DNA of 34,501 nucleotides from Nevskia sp. GTDB lineage: Bacteria > Pseudomonadota > Gammaproteobacteria > Nevskiales > Nevskiaceae. The position numbers and the translations under genes were made by a program. The notes under the pieces were generated by a model. The model saw only the letters and a list, made by a program, of their open reading frames with translations, made no database searches and was not told the origin of the DNA. This document shows, in pieces, positions 16,087-24,557 of the stretch (its first letter is position 1; the number at the start of each line of letters is the position of its first letter). The stretch covers positions 1 to 34,501 of the forward strand of contig JAQGNU010000231.1 of assembly GCA_028291645.1 (NCBI GenBank). The letters are read 5' to 3'.

Positions 16087-17139
16087 TTAGCCAGTCGCGT
16101 TCACCGCTTGCAGCGGCTGTGCCGGTGCCAGCGCAGCCAGGTTGCGAATCCGCGCCGGCACGTCGCGCTCGACTTCGCCGACGGCGACCTTGATCGCATT
16201 GGCGAACGCGATCGCATCGGCGCTGCCGTGGCTCTTGATGACGGTGCCGTTGAGGCCGAGGAAGCTGGCACCGTTGTAGCCGCGCGGGTCCATCCGATTG
16301 GCCAGCGTGCGCAGCACCGCGCGCGCCACCAAGCCCACCATCTTGGTGCTGAGGTTGCGGGTGAATTCCTCGCGCATGAAATGGCCGATCAGCTTGGCCA
16401 CGCCCTCGCTCGATTTCAGCATGACATTGCCGACGAAACCGTCGCAGACCACCACATCCACCGGCCGCAGGAAGATGCCATCGCCTTCGATGAAGCCCTG
16501 GTAGTTCAACGACGAGGCCGCCAGCATCGACGCCGCCAGCTTGATGGTGTCGTTGCCCTTGATCTCTTCTTCGCCGATGTTGAGCAGCGCCACGCGCGGG
16601 CGAGCGATGTCGCGCATCGCAGTCACGCAGGCCGAGCCCATCACCGCGAACTGGAACAGTTGCTCGGCAGTGCAATCGGCATTGGCGCCGAGATCCAGCA
16701 CGTGCGTGGTGCCCCCGACCGCGGGCAGCGGCGACATGATCGCCGGACGATCGATGCCCGGCAGGGTTTTCAGCACGAAGCGCGCGATGCCCATCAGCGC
16801 GCCGGTATTGCCGGCGGAAACGGCGGCCTGCGCGCGCGCGCTCTTGACCAGGTCGATGGCGAGACGCATCGACGAATCTTTCTTGTTGCGCAGCGCTTTC
16901 GACGGCGACTCGCTCATCGTCACCACCTGGCTGGCGTGGACGATTTCGATGCGCGGATGCGACGGCGCCTTCAGCGCGCGCAAGCTCTTCGTGAGTGCCG
17001 GTTCGTCGCCGATCAGCAGCACCTGCAGTTGTGGAAATTGTTCGAGCGCCTGCAGCGCAGCTTCGACGGCCACCGGGTGACCGTGGTCGCCGCTCATGGC
17101 GTCGACCGCAAGCGTCAGCGGCGCGATCACGGCGTTCAC
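16087..17139 (-). CDS. plsX: Phosphate acyltransferase PlsX
   Basis: Cytoplasmic, membrane-associated enzyme that converts acyl-ACP to acyl-phosphate, the donor for the first acylation of glycerol-3-phosphate. The 350 residues carry the family landmarks: LAVDAMSGDHG near the N-terminus, AAVSAGNTGALMG (about 105-117), RPAIMSPLPA, LDLGANADC, and GFVGNVMLKSSEG (about 237-249). The C-terminal tail is slightly longer than in E. coli. The start is GTG (17137-17139) with no visible ribosome site. The rpmF-plsX order is the classic one, 96 bp apart, but the following fabH-fabD-fabG block is missing here and an efflux pump follows. Confidence 0.97.
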   Translation of the reverse strand: MNAVIAPLTLAVDAMSGDHGHPVAVEAALQALEQFPQLQVLLIGDEPALTKSLRALKAPSHPRIEIVHASQVVTMSESPSKALRNKKDSSMRLAIDLVKSARAQAAVSAGNTGALMGIARFVLKTLPGIDRPAIMSPLPAVGGTTHVLDLGANADCTAEQLFQFAVMGSACVTAMRDIARPRVALLNIGEEEIKGNDTIKLAASMLAASSLNYQGFIEGDGIFLRPVDVVVCDGFVGNVMLKSSEGVAKLIGHFMREEFTRNLSTKMVGLVARAVLRTLANRMDPRGYNGASFLGLNGTVIKSHGSADAIAFANAIKVAVGEVERDVPARIRNLAALAPAQPLQAVNATG

Positions 17140-17235
17140 GTTTGCACGCGCCGTCGCAGCTGCTGCGGTTGAGCGTTGTTAGCAGCGGACCGGAAGGGGC
17201 GCGGAGCGCGCATCGACGATCCGCTCACTGGCGGT

Positions 17236-17436
17236 TTAGGCGTCCGACGCTTCCGGGGCTTCCGCCGCGGGCTGGATCACGCGCTTGCCGCGATAGAAAC
17301 CGTCGGCAGTGACGTGGTGGCGCAGGTGCGTCTCGCCCGAAGTCGGATCGACCGACAGCGCAGGCACGCTGAGTGCGTCGTGCGAACGACGCATACCGCG
17401 CTTGGAGCGCGACTTTTTGGACTTCTGAACAGCCAT
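17236..17436 (-). CDS. rpmF: 50S ribosomal protein L32
   Basis: Large-subunit ribosomal protein, 66 residues. The start [20 protein letters not shown] is the typical L32 N-terminus, and [18 protein letters not shown] is its core. The cysteine pairs of zinc-binding L32 forms are absent, as in many Gammaproteobacteria. The C-terminal acidic Ala/Glu tail is slightly long. GGAG lies seven bases before the ATG. It stands between yceD and plsX as in E. coli, with its own predicted promoter. Confidence 0.98.
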   Translation of the reverse strand: MAVQKSKKSRSKRGMRRSHDALSVPALSVDPTSGETHLRHHVTADGFYRGKRVIQPAAEAPEASDA

Positions 17437-17477
17437 GATTTAACTCCGAAGGGCGTGCGGCCCGTAAAGCGGCGGGC

Positions 17478-17505
17478 ATTCTAACCTGAATCGGCCGCAA
17501 AGTAA
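17478..17505 (-). promoter_or_regulatory. Predicted promoter of rpmF-plsX
   Basis: Minus-strand TAGAAT (17478-17483) matches the -10 consensus at five of six positions and lies about 40 bases before the rpmF start. The -35 region 16-17 bases upstream (TTACTT or CTTACT) is weak. The box sits in the 103-bp yceD-rpmF gap. Confidence 0.5.
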
Positions 17506-17539
17506 GCCTGCGCGCACGCAAGTCGCGGCGAGGGCCCCA

Positions 17540-18007
17540 CTAGTCTGCGCCGACGAGGCCGGCGGCCGGTTCGAGCGGCAAGGCACAGCTGCTGCAGCGC
17601 GGCGCCAGCGGCAAGGCCAGCAGCACTTCCTCCTCGACGATCGCATGCAAGGACAGCCGATCGTCCGCGATCAGATAGGGCTCGTAATCCTGCAGCCAGC
17701 GGGCTTCGTCGGTCTCGTTTTCGACCAAGCGCAGATCGACGTTCGCCTGCAGCGGCCAGCCGAAAGTCTCCAGGCAGCGTTGACAGACGAGTTGCAATTC
17801 ACCGCGGACGCTGCCACGCAGAAACGGCGGCCGCGCCATTTCCTTGCCGATTTGCAGATCGACTTCCAGCAGGCCGGACGGACCGGCCAAAGCAGCGGCC
17901 AGGCGCGGCAGCCGCTCCACCGGAATGGTGCCAGCGAAACTCGATTCACGCTGGATCGCGCTCGACGCCGGGGCATAGTTGGGGAGATGCGCTGTTTTCT
18001 GCTTCAT
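17540..18007 (-). CDS. yceD: YceD/DUF177 family protein (large-subunit rRNA accumulation protein)
   Basis: 155-residue cytoplasmic protein of the DUF177 family, reported in bacteria and plants as needed for 23S rRNA accumulation; the mechanism is unclear. The diagnostic segment LVCQRCLETFGWPLQ (about 73-87) is present. So are the acidic middle part (NETDEARW, YEPYLIADDRL) and a second Cys pair near the C-terminus (RCSSC). It begins at an ATG at 18005-18007, diverges from yceF across 48 bp, and precedes rpmF on the same strand, the conserved order of the group. Confidence 0.93.
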   Translation of the reverse strand: MKQKTAHLPNYAPASSAIQRESSFAGTIPVERLPRLAAALAGPSGLLEVDLQIGKEMARPPFLRGSVRGELQLVCQRCLETFGWPLQANVDLRLVENETDEARWLQDYEPYLIADDRLSLHAIVEEEVLLALPLAPRCSSCALPLEPAAGLVGAD

Positions 18008-18055
18008 TGCGTCACGCTAAGGTAGGCCATCCGCTCACGTCAAAATTTTCCATCT

Positions 18056-18661
18056 ATGTCCGCTCCATCCACTGCGATCTCGACCCAGGCACCGCTGCTG
18101 CTGGCTTCCGGCTCACGCTACCGCGCAGAGCTGCTGCGCCGATTGCAAGTCCCGTTCGAGCCCTACCCGGCCGATGCCGACGAAACGCCGCTGCCGGGCG
18201 AAGCGCCCGACGCGCTGGCGGCACGCCTGGCGCTGGTCAAAGCACGTGCGGTTGCGCAGCTGCGTGCGGGCCGTTGGGTGCTCGGCTCGGACCAGGTCTG
18301 CGCCTGTCGCGGCAGCTTGCTCGGCAAGCCCGGTTCGCGCGAGCGCGCAGTCCAACAACTGCAACTGCTGTCGGGTAACGATGCGGTGTTTTACACCGCG
18401 GTTGCCCTGCTGCAAGACAACGCACCCGCCTTCACCGCGATGGATCAGACCCGCGTGCGCTTCCGCGATCTGAGCCGCGCCGAAATCGAGCGCTACGTCG
18501 AAGCCGAACCGAGCTTCGACTGCGCCGGCAGCTTCAAATCCGAAGGTCTCGGCATCGCCTTGTGCGCGTCGATCGATAGTTCCGACCCGAGCGGCTTGAT
18601 CGGCCTGCCGCTGATCGCCACGCGCGCGCTGCTGGCACAGGCTGGCCTGGCGCTGCCTTAG
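18056..18661 (+). CDS. yceF: Maf-family nucleotide pyrophosphatase YceF (7-methyl-GTP type)
   Basis: House-cleaning enzyme that hydrolyses modified nucleoside triphosphates; the YceF branch prefers m7GTP. The 201 residues contain LLASGSRYRAELL (about 15-27), the ADADETPLPGE substrate loop, WVLGSDQV with the catalytic Asp, and GKPGSRERA. The stretch CAGSFKSEGLGI (about 156-167) is typical of YceF rather than YhdE/Maf proper. Its neighbourhood (yceD, rpmF, plsX, rluC, rne) is that of E. coli yceF, though here it is on its own strand. No strong ribosome site precedes the ATG. Its stop overlaps the stop of the opposing phosphatase gene by four bases. Confidence 0.94.
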   Translation: MSAPSTAISTQAPLLLASGSRYRAELLRRLQVPFEPYPADADETPLPGEAPDALAARLALVKARAVAQLRAGRWVLGSDQVCACRGSLLGKPGSRERAVQQLQLLSGNDAVFYTAVALLQDNAPAFTAMDQTRVRFRDLSRAEIERYVEAEPSFDCAGSFKSEGLGIALCASIDSSDPSGLIGLPLIATRALLAQAGLALP

Positions 18662-19323
18662 CGCTTGGCCGCCAGCCAACCTGGAACCGCGCGCGCCGAT
18701 TCCACCACCGCCAGCGCACCGGCGCGCAACTGGCGTCCGGCGTCGTGCACGCCGCACGCGACCCCCAGCGCCGGCACGCCGATCGCGCGCGCCATCGCGA
18801 TGTCGTATTCGGTGTCGCCGATCATCAGCGCACGCTCCGCGGCGATGCCGGTTTCGGCGAGGATTTCGCGCAGCATCAGCGGGTCCGGCTTGTTGGCGGT
18901 CTCGTCGGCGCAGCGCGTGATCGTGAACAGCGGTTGCAAATGCGTATGCGAAGCCAGCGAACGCTGCAGGCCCGCGCGCGGCTTGCCGGTGGCAACCGCC
19001 AGCAGGTAGCCATCGTCGCGCAGCGCGCTCAGACTTTCAGCGGCGCCGGCGAACAGCGGCGCGGCGTAGGCGGTGCCCGGTGCACGCTCGCGATATTCAC
19101 GCAGCAGCCGCAGCAGCGTCGGCATATCCATCTGCGGATAGAGCCGCGTCAGGCTGTCGGAAAAGCCGAGGCCGATCAGTTCGGAGATCTGCTGGTCGGC
19201 GCGCGGCGGCAGGCCGAGTGCGGCGATCGCCTGCTGCATCGTCGCGACGATCTGGCCGACGGAATCGGCCAAGGTGCCATCCCAGTCGAAGATCAGCAGA
19301 TCGAAACGCTGTGCCTTAGCCAT
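18658..19323 (-). CDS. HAD-family hydrolase, phosphoglycolate phosphatase-like
   Basis: 221-residue cytoplasmic phosphatase of the haloacid dehalogenase superfamily. Motif I is DLLIFDWDGTLADS (nucleophile D13, acid/base D15), motif II is LLAVATGKPRAG, motif III Lys is in TANKPDP, and motif IV is LMIGDTEYDIAMA. The helical cap between motifs I and II is of the Gph type. In many Gammaproteobacteria an HAD phosphatase of this kind follows rluC. The substrate may be phosphoglycolate, pyrophosphate or a nucleotide; sequence alone does not decide. I prefer the ATG at 19321-19323 to an upstream TTG. It starts 24 bp after the rluC stop, so the two form an operon. Confidence 0.92.
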   Translation of the reverse strand: MAKAQRFDLLIFDWDGTLADSVGQIVATMQQAIAALGLPPRADQQISELIGLGFSDSLTRLYPQMDMPTLLRLLREYRERAPGTAYAAPLFAGAAESLSALRDDGYLLAVATGKPRAGLQRSLASHTHLQPLFTITRCADETANKPDPLMLREILAETGIAAERALMIGDTEYDIAMARAIGVPALGVACGVHDAGRQLRAGALAVVESARAVPGWLAAKR

Positions 19324-19347
19324 GACAAGCAATGCTCAACAACGACA

Positions 19348-20316
19348 TCAGCGACCTGGGCCGAGCTTGTCGAGGAACTGGCGCAGATCGTCGGTCATCG
19401 GCGCACTCACGATCAGCTTGGAGAATTCGCCGTCGGCCGGCAGTTGCAGGAAGTGGGAGTGCAGGAACATGCGTCGCAGACCTTTCTCGCGCAGCGGCTT
19501 CTGATCTTCGCGCTGACCGTACTTGCGATCGCCGGCGACCGCATGGCCCAGCGCCAGCGCGTGTACGCGGATCTGGTGCGTACGGCCGGAAAAGATTTCG
19601 ACTTCGCACAGCGTCGCGTCGCGGTAATGCGCCTGTGGATTGAAGCGCGACTTCGACGGCTTGCCTTCCTCCTCGTCAACGTCGACGTAACGCTCGCCGT
19701 TGGCCAGGCGGCTCTTCACGAGTGCGGCATCGACATCGCGCGCGCCGCCCTGCAGGCGACCGATCAGCAGCGCGAAGTAGCGCTTGTTGGCGGTGCCGTC
19801 ACGGAATGCCTTCTGCGCACGCAGCAGGCCCTTGCGCGTCTTCGCCAGCAACAGCACGCCGCTGGTGTCGCGGTCGAGGCGGTGCGCCAGTTCGAGGAAT
19901 TCGTATTTGTCCCAGCCGCGCGCCGCTTCGATCACGCCATAAGCCACGCCGGTACCGCCGTGCGAGGCAAAGCCGGCCGGCTTGCAGATCGCCAGATAGT
20001 CGGCATCTTCGTGGATGATGGCCTCGCGCAACCGGTTCAGCACCGCGTCAGGTGCGCGCACCGCGGTGCCGCGCTCGGCCACGCGCACCGGCGGGATGCG
20101 CACTTCCTCGCCCACCACCAGCTTGCGGTCCGGCTTGACGCGACCGCCGTCGACCCGCACCTGGCCCGAGCGCAGCAGCCGGTAGACATGCGACTTCGGC
20201 ACGCCGGGCAAGCGCTTCAGCAGGAAATTGTCGAGCCGCTGGCCGGCTTCGTTGTCGGTCACCGCGACCTTGCGGACCTGCGGCGACGTCGATATTTCGG
20301 GTTTGGCGGGGCTCAT
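19348..20316 (-). CDS. rluC: 23S rRNA pseudouridine synthase RluC
   Basis: Isomerises specific uridines of 23S rRNA (955, 2504 and 2580 in E. coli) to pseudouridine. The 322 residues begin with an S4 RNA-binding domain (about 25-75, QRLDNFLLKRLPGVPKSHVY) and continue with the RluA-type catalytic domain. The motif AHRLDRDTSGVLLLAKT (about 144-160) holds catalytic D148. FSGRTHQIRVH and a DRKYG segment follow, as expected. The ATG at 20314-20316 is preferred over an in-frame TTG 18 bases upstream. It is divergent from rne across a 480-bp region, matching the conserved rne/rluC neighbourhood, which supports RluC over RluD. Confidence 0.95.
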   Translation of the reverse strand: MSPAKPEISTSPQVRKVAVTDNEAGQRLDNFLLKRLPGVPKSHVYRLLRSGQVRVDGGRVKPDRKLVVGEEVRIPPVRVAERGTAVRAPDAVLNRLREAIIHEDADYLAICKPAGFASHGGTGVAYGVIEAARGWDKYEFLELAHRLDRDTSGVLLLAKTRKGLLRAQKAFRDGTANKRYFALLIGRLQGGARDVDAALVKSRLANGERYVDVDEEEGKPSKSRFNPQAHYRDATLCEVEIFSGRTHQIRVHALALGHAVAGDRKYGQREDQKPLREKGLRRMFLHSHFLQLPADGEFSKLIVSAPMTDDLRQFLDKLGPGR

Positions 20317-20796
20317 GGGCTCAAAAGGGTGCAACGTGCGGTGGCTGGTGCAGGAATCGATCTCGGCGCGTTGCGCCGATCGGCTCCGAAATTGTTGAGC
20401 GCCAAGGCAAAACTACCGGTTTTTACAAGTCTGTGGCAGACTTAAAGCGTCTGCGGGCGACTGTCCGTTGACCAGCCTGCTGCAGTGGCTGATATCCCCG
20501 ATCACCGATGACGGGGTATCGCACGCGGCGGGCTCGGCGGATCGAACGGGTACATGGTAACAAACCGTCCGCACTACCGAAGCTTTCAGTGCCTTTCGGT
20601 CACGAAAGGTGTTTTCCATCATGCAGCATTCCCGCGCGAGGCGGGATGATCAATCCGATCGAACAACTAGACTCATCAATGACGATCGAAGTGCGCACTC
20701 CATGGTTGTGGTTAGAGCTATTGCTCAGCCTGGTGTGGCGCGCCACATCCCGTAGCGAGCGGTCGAGCGCTGTCACAGGCAATTTTAGAGACCGCA
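20317..20796. promoter_or_regulatory. Long structured rluC-rne intergenic region with the rne leader
   Basis: 480 bp without a gene. It holds four inverted repeats: 20358-20382 (CGGCGC/GCGCCG with flanking CGAT/ATCG), 20491-20520 (GATA and CCCCG arms with one bulge), 20592-20609 (CCTTTCG-GTCA-CGAAAGG, then TGTTTT), and 20630-20646 (TCCCGC/GCGGGA). It also holds a perfect 14-bp palindrome at 20734-20747. A TTGACC box at 20468-20473 with GATATC 17 bases later is a weak promoter candidate for rne. In E. coli the rne leader is long and folded and mediates feedback by RNase E. A similar role here is inference. Confidence 0.5.
20734..20747. promoter_or_regulatory. Perfect 14-bp palindrome upstream of rne
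   Basis: TGTGGCGCGCCACA, fully self-complementary, 49 bases before the rne ATG. As DNA it could be an operator; as RNA, part of a hairpin close to the ribosome site. Neither is proven. Confidence 0.35.
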
Positions 20797-23715
20797 ATGA
20801 AAAGAATCCTCATCAACGCCACTCAGCGCGAAGAACTGCGCGTGGCAATCGTCGACGGCCAGAAGCTTTACGACCTCGACATCGAACTGGCCAGTCACGA
20901 GCAGCGCAAGTCCAATATCTATAAGGGTCGCATCACCCGGGTCGAGGCCAGCCTCGAAGCCTGCTTTGTCGAATACGGTGCCGAACGCCACGGCTTCCTG
21001 CCGCTGAAGGAAATCCACCGGGATTACTATCGTCCCGGCGTGTCCGGCGGTGGCCGCAATATCCGCGAGCTGATCGCCGAAGGCAGCGAGCTGATCGTCC
21101 AGGTCGAGAAGGAAGAGCGCGGCAACAAGGGTGCAGCGCTGACCAGCTACATCAGCCTGGCCGGGCGCTTCCTGGTGCTGATGCCGAACAACCCCAAGGG
21201 CGGCGGCATTTCGCGCCGCGTCGAAGGCGAGGAGCGCGAAGAAGCGCGCGAAGCGCTGGCGGCGCTGAACACGCCGGAAGGCATGAGCCTGATCGTGCGC
21301 ACCAATGGCATCGGCCGCGACGCCGCTGAACTGCAGGGCGATCTCGATCAGCTCACCACCATCTGGCAGCGCATCGCCGACGCCGCGAAAGAACGTCCGG
21401 CACCGTTTCTGGTGTATCAGGAAAACAATATCGTGCTGCGCGCGCTGCGCGATTACCTGCGTCCGGACATCGGCGAAGTCATCGTCGACAACCCGGAAAT
21501 CTTCGAGCAGGCGCGTGCGCAGATGGCGCACTCGATGCCGCAGGAACAGAGCAAGCTGAAGCTGTATCGCGACAGCATTCCGCTGTTCTCGCGCTACCAG
21601 ATCGAATCGCAGATCGAATCGGCGCACGACCGCACCGTGCGGCTGCCGTCAGGCGGCTCGATCGTGATCGACCATGGCGAAGCGCTGACCGCGATCGACA
21701 TCAACTCGGCCAAGGCCACCAGCGGCGGTGGCATCGAAGAGACCGCGCTACAGACCAATCTGGAAGCAGCCGAGGAAATCGCGCGCCAGCTGCGCCTGCG
21801 CGATCTCGGCGGCCTGATCGTGATCGATTTCATCGACATGAACAGCAGCAAGAACCAGCGCGAAGTGGAAAAAGCCTTGCAGGACGCCAGCAGCTTCGAC
21901 CGCGCGCGCGTGCAGCTCGGCCGCCTGTCGCGCTTCGGCCTGCTGGAAATGAGCCGTCAGCGCCTGCGTCCGTCCTTGGGCGAACACACGCAGATCCCCT
22001 GCCCGCGCTGCTCCGGCCGCGGCCAGATCCGCAGCGTCGAATCGATGGCGCTGTCGGTGTTGCGCCTGGTCGAAGAGGAGTGCATGAAGGACCGCACCGG
22101 CCGCATCATCGTGCAGCTGCCGGTCGACGTCGCCACCTATCTGCTGAACGAGAAGCGCGCCACCATCGGCGAACTGGAAGCGCGTTTCCTGGTGATGGTG
22201 ACGCTGGTGCCGAACGAGACGCTGCAGTCGCCGAATTTCGAAATCATGCGCGTGCGCCAGGACCATCTCGGCCTCGACAACAATTCGGCGCTGAGCTACC
22301 GCATCGCCACCGATTTCGCCGCCGAGTCGCGCACCGCGCTGACGCCGGGTACCAGCACCAGCGCAGCACCCGTCGCCGAGCCGGCAGTGAAGCCGGTGCT
22401 GCCGGTCGCCGCGGCAGCCGCAGCGCCGGTGGCGGAAACGCCAGCGCTGAAGCCCGTCAGCAGCGGTGGCGGCTTCTGGGCTTGGCTGAAGAGTCTGTTC
22501 GCCAGTCCGCAGCCGGCGCAGAAACCCGCCACACCGCCGCCAGCGCTGCCGAGGTCGCAGCAGCAGCGCGATGGCCGCAATGGCGCTCGTCCGCAGGAAG
22601 CTCGTCGCGATCAGCCGGATCGCGGTCCGCGCCGCGATCGCAACGACCGTGGTGAAGGCCGCGGCGAACAGCGTCGTGACGGTCGTAATCAGGAAGCCCG
22701 CGGTGGGCAGCAGAATCGTCAGCCGAATCGCGACGGCCGCGACGGCGCACGCGAGCAGAACCGTGACCAGAATCGCAACCGCGATCAGAATCAGGCTCAG
22801 CGCCAGCCAAGGCCGCCGCAGAATGGCGCTCAGCAGCGCAACCAGCCGCAGACCGCGGTTGCCGCAGCGGAGAGTCCGCGTAGCGCGGAGCTCGCCGATG
22901 AAGCCTTGCAGCCCACTGCAGTAAATGGCGCAAACGCAGCGCCGCAGCCACGTCCGGCCGGCGCGGCCGATGCGGCTGGCGAACGCGGTGAAGGCTCGCG
23001 CCGCCGGCGCGGTCGTCGTGGTCGCGGCCGCGGCGGTCGTGGCGACGGTCCGCGCGAAGGCGAAGCCGCCAGTCAGCAGGCCGGCGCTGATGCCGATGGT
23101 GAATTCGAGCCGCAGGAAGAAGTGGCACACGATCCGAATGCGCCGCCGGTACGCATGCATGGTCGTGCGTCCGAGCTCGGCCCCAACGTGCCCGAGTTCG
23201 GTGGTTCGCTGCCGCATGCCGCTGCACTGGCAACACCGATCGTCGTGCACGAATTGGCGCAGTCGATCGCGCAGTCCGAGGCGGCGTCCGCCGCGGTGAA
23301 TGGTGCGACTCAACAAGAGCTGAATCTGCCGGCAGCGTCAAGCGAGCCGCTGCAGGCGGCCGCGGCGGCCGCGGCGGTGATTGAAGAAACCGTGCCGGAA
23401 GCACCCGTGGAAAGCGCCCGCGAAACAGCGCCGGAATACGAACAGCCGGTCGCGGTGCACGCGCAGACAATCCATGCGCTGCCGATCCAGGCGGAAACCC
23501 ATCTTGCCGCGGCAGCGCCGGACTATCCGTCGGCGCCGGCACGGCATGAACCAGCAGCGGTCGTCGAGCCGATCGAGTCCGCCGCGGTGACGGCAGCAGC
23601 TGAGCAGCAAGCGCCGCAGCACGCTGCGCCAAGCGCATTAGCTGCGGAAGAAACGCCGCTGCCTAAGCCGGAGCAGCCGCGTCAGGCGGAAACCAGCAAG
23701 CTCGAGTCGGAGTAA
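20797..23715 (+). CDS. rne: Ribonuclease E
   Basis: Endoribonuclease that starts mRNA decay, processes rRNA and tRNA, and scaffolds the degradosome. The 972 residues show the conserved catalytic half (1-510): S1 domain (about 36-120), 5'-sensor and RNase H-like regions, DNase I-like site with D301 (ALTAIDINSAKATSG) and D344 (GGLIVIDFIDMNSSKNQREV), and the zinc link CPRCSGRG (C402, C405). The C-terminal half is low-complexity as usual. It contains a short amphipathic GGGFWAWLKSLFASP (557-571) that should bind the membrane, Arg/Gln/Asn-rich RNA-binding stretches (about 587-670 and 733-750), and a long Ala/Pro/Glu tail whose degradosome partners cannot be predicted. A GAGA lies eight bases before the ATG. 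The long C-terminal region favours RNase E over RNase G. Confidence 0.97.
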   Translation: MKRILINATQREELRVAIVDGQKLYDLDIELASHEQRKSNIYKGRITRVEASLEACFVEYGAERHGFLPLKEIHRDYYRPGVSGGGRNIRELIAEGSELIVQVEKEERGNKGAALTSYISLAGRFLVLMPNNPKGGGISRRVEGEEREEAREALAALNTPEGMSLIVRTNGIGRDAAELQGDLDQLTTIWQRIADAAKERPAPFLVYQENNIVLRALRDYLRPDIGEVIVDNPEIFEQARAQMAHSMPQEQSKLKLYRDSIPLFSRYQIESQIESAHDRTVRLPSGGSIVIDHGEALTAIDINSAKATSGGGIEETALQTNLEAAEEIARQLRLRDLGGLIVIDFIDMNSSKNQREVEKALQDASSFDRARVQLGRLSRFGLLEMSRQRLRPSLGEHTQIPCPRCSGRGQIRSVESMALSVLRLVEEECMKDRTGRIIVQLPVDVATYLLNEKRATIGELEARFLVMVTLVPNETLQSPNFEIMRVRQDHLGLDNNSALSYRIATDFAAESRTALTPGTSTSAAPVAEPAVKPVLPVAAAAAAPVAETPALKPVSSGGGFWAWLKSLFASPQPAQKPATPPPALPRSQQQRDGRNGARPQEARRDQPDRGPRRDRNDRGEGRGEQRRDGRNQEARGGQQNRQPNRDGRDGAREQNRDQNRNRDQNQAQRQPRPPQNGAQQRNQPQTAVAAAESPRSAELADEALQPTAVNGANAAPQPRPAGAADAAGERGEGSRRRRGRRGRGRGGRGDGPREGEAASQQAGADADGEFEPQEEVAHDPNAPPVRMHGRASELGPNVPEFGGSLPHAAALATPIVVHELAQSIAQSEAASAAVNGATQQELNLPAASSEPLQAAAAAAAVIEETVPEAPVESARETAPEYEQPVAVHAQTIHALPIQAETHLAAAAPDYPSAPARHEPAAVVEPIESAAVTAAAEQQAPQHAAPSALAAEETPLPKPEQPRQAETSKLESE

Positions 23716-23733
23716 GGCTTAGGCGATCTGAAT

Positions 23734-23766
23734 TCACGCGGCCCGGCGTCATGCCGGGCCGCGTGA
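23734..23766. terminator. Hairpin between convergent rne and kdsB
   Basis: Perfect 14-bp GC-rich stem (23734-23747 with 23753-23766) with a GTCAT loop, 18 bases after the rne stop and one base from the kdsB stop. It probably serves both genes. A T-run is missing on either strand, so it may act as an RNA-end protector or a weak bidirectional terminator. Confidence 0.6.
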
Positions 23767-23767
23767 C

Positions 23768-24547
23768 TCAACGCTGCGCGGTTTGCGCCAGCAAGGCAGC
23801 GACTGCGGCGAAATCGTCTTCGGTATCGACGCCGCGTGGCGGCGGTTCGTGCGTAATCGCCAGCTTGATGCGCAGCCCGTGGCTCAAGGCACGCAGCTGT
23901 TCCAGCGCTTCGCATTGCTCCAGCGCAGCGGCCGGCAGTTGCGCCATGCGCCGCAGCGCGCCGATCCGATACGCGTACAAGCCGATGTGACGAAACGCGA
24001 GGCCGCTCGGCAACGGCGATTCGCGACTGCTGCCGTCGCGCTTCCACGGAATCGGCGCGCGCGAGAAATACAGCGCGTAGTCCTGTGCGTCCATCACCAC
24101 TTTGACGAAGTTCGGATTGAGCCAGTCCGCGCGTTCGTGCAGCGGATGCGCCAGCGTGGCGATATCGGCGCTGGCATCCTGCGCGAGGAGTTCAGCGGCA
24201 CGTCGCACCAGCGCCGGCGGCATCAAGGGCTCGTCGCCCTGCAGGTTGACGACGATGGCATCGTCGGCCCAGCCTGCCGCGCTGGCAATCTCGTCGACGC
24301 GATCGGTGCCGGACCGATGGCTGGCGGCGGTCATCCGCACGTCGGCGCCGAAACCGCGGCAGATGTCGAACACTTCGCGCTCGTCGGTGGCCAGCACCAC
24401 GCTCTGCGCGCCTGCGGCGAGTGCGGCTTGCCAGGTCCATTGCACCAGCGGTTTGCCCGCCAGCGTGCGCAATACCTTGCGCGGCAGGCGGGTCGACCCG
24501 AGCCGCGCCGGAATGACGATGTGGAAATTGGCCGCGGCGGCGCTCAC
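23768..24547 (-). CDS. kdsB: 3-deoxy-manno-octulosonate cytidylyltransferase KdsB
   Basis: Cytoplasmic enzyme that activates Kdo to CMP-Kdo for the lipopolysaccharide inner core. The 259 residues carry the family motifs: IVIPARLGSTRLPRKVL at the start (nucleotide-binding loop), VVLATDEREV, SGTDRVDE, and VVNLQGDEPLMPP (metal-binding Asp). The C-terminal GVDTEDDFAAV is also typical. The GTG at 24545-24547, ten bases after the ycaR stop, is the likely start: the frame stays open further upstream, but that part overlaps ycaR and is not protein-like. It is last in the msbA-lpxK-phosphatase-ycaR-kdsB operon and convergent with rne. Confidence 0.96.
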   Translation of the reverse strand: MSAAAANFHIVIPARLGSTRLPRKVLRTLAGKPLVQWTWQAALAAGAQSVVLATDEREVFDICRGFGADVRMTAASHRSGTDRVDEIASAAGWADDAIVVNLQGDEPLMPPALVRRAAELLAQDASADIATLAHPLHERADWLNPNFVKVVMDAQDYALYFSRAPIPWKRDGSSRESPLPSGLAFRHIGLYAYRIGALRRMAQLPAAALEQCEALEQLRALSHGLRIKLAITHEPPPRGVDTEDDFAAVAALLAQTAQR

Positions 24548-24557
24548 CCGCAGGATT

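Noticed and set aside
15397-17172. Plus-strand open frame of about 590 codons opposite the efflux pump and plsX
   Set aside because: It spans two real genes on the other strand and their gap, and is His/Arg/Gln-rich without domains. High GC at third positions explains the openness.
18745-20445. Plus-strand open frame of about 566 codons opposite the HAD phosphatase and rluC
   Set aside because: Covers two genuine minus-strand genes; no domain-like sequence.
21748-23316. Minus-strand open frame of about 520 codons opposite rne
   Set aside because: Mirrors the low-complexity Arg/Ala part of RNase E. Composition is repetitive and no start context is present.
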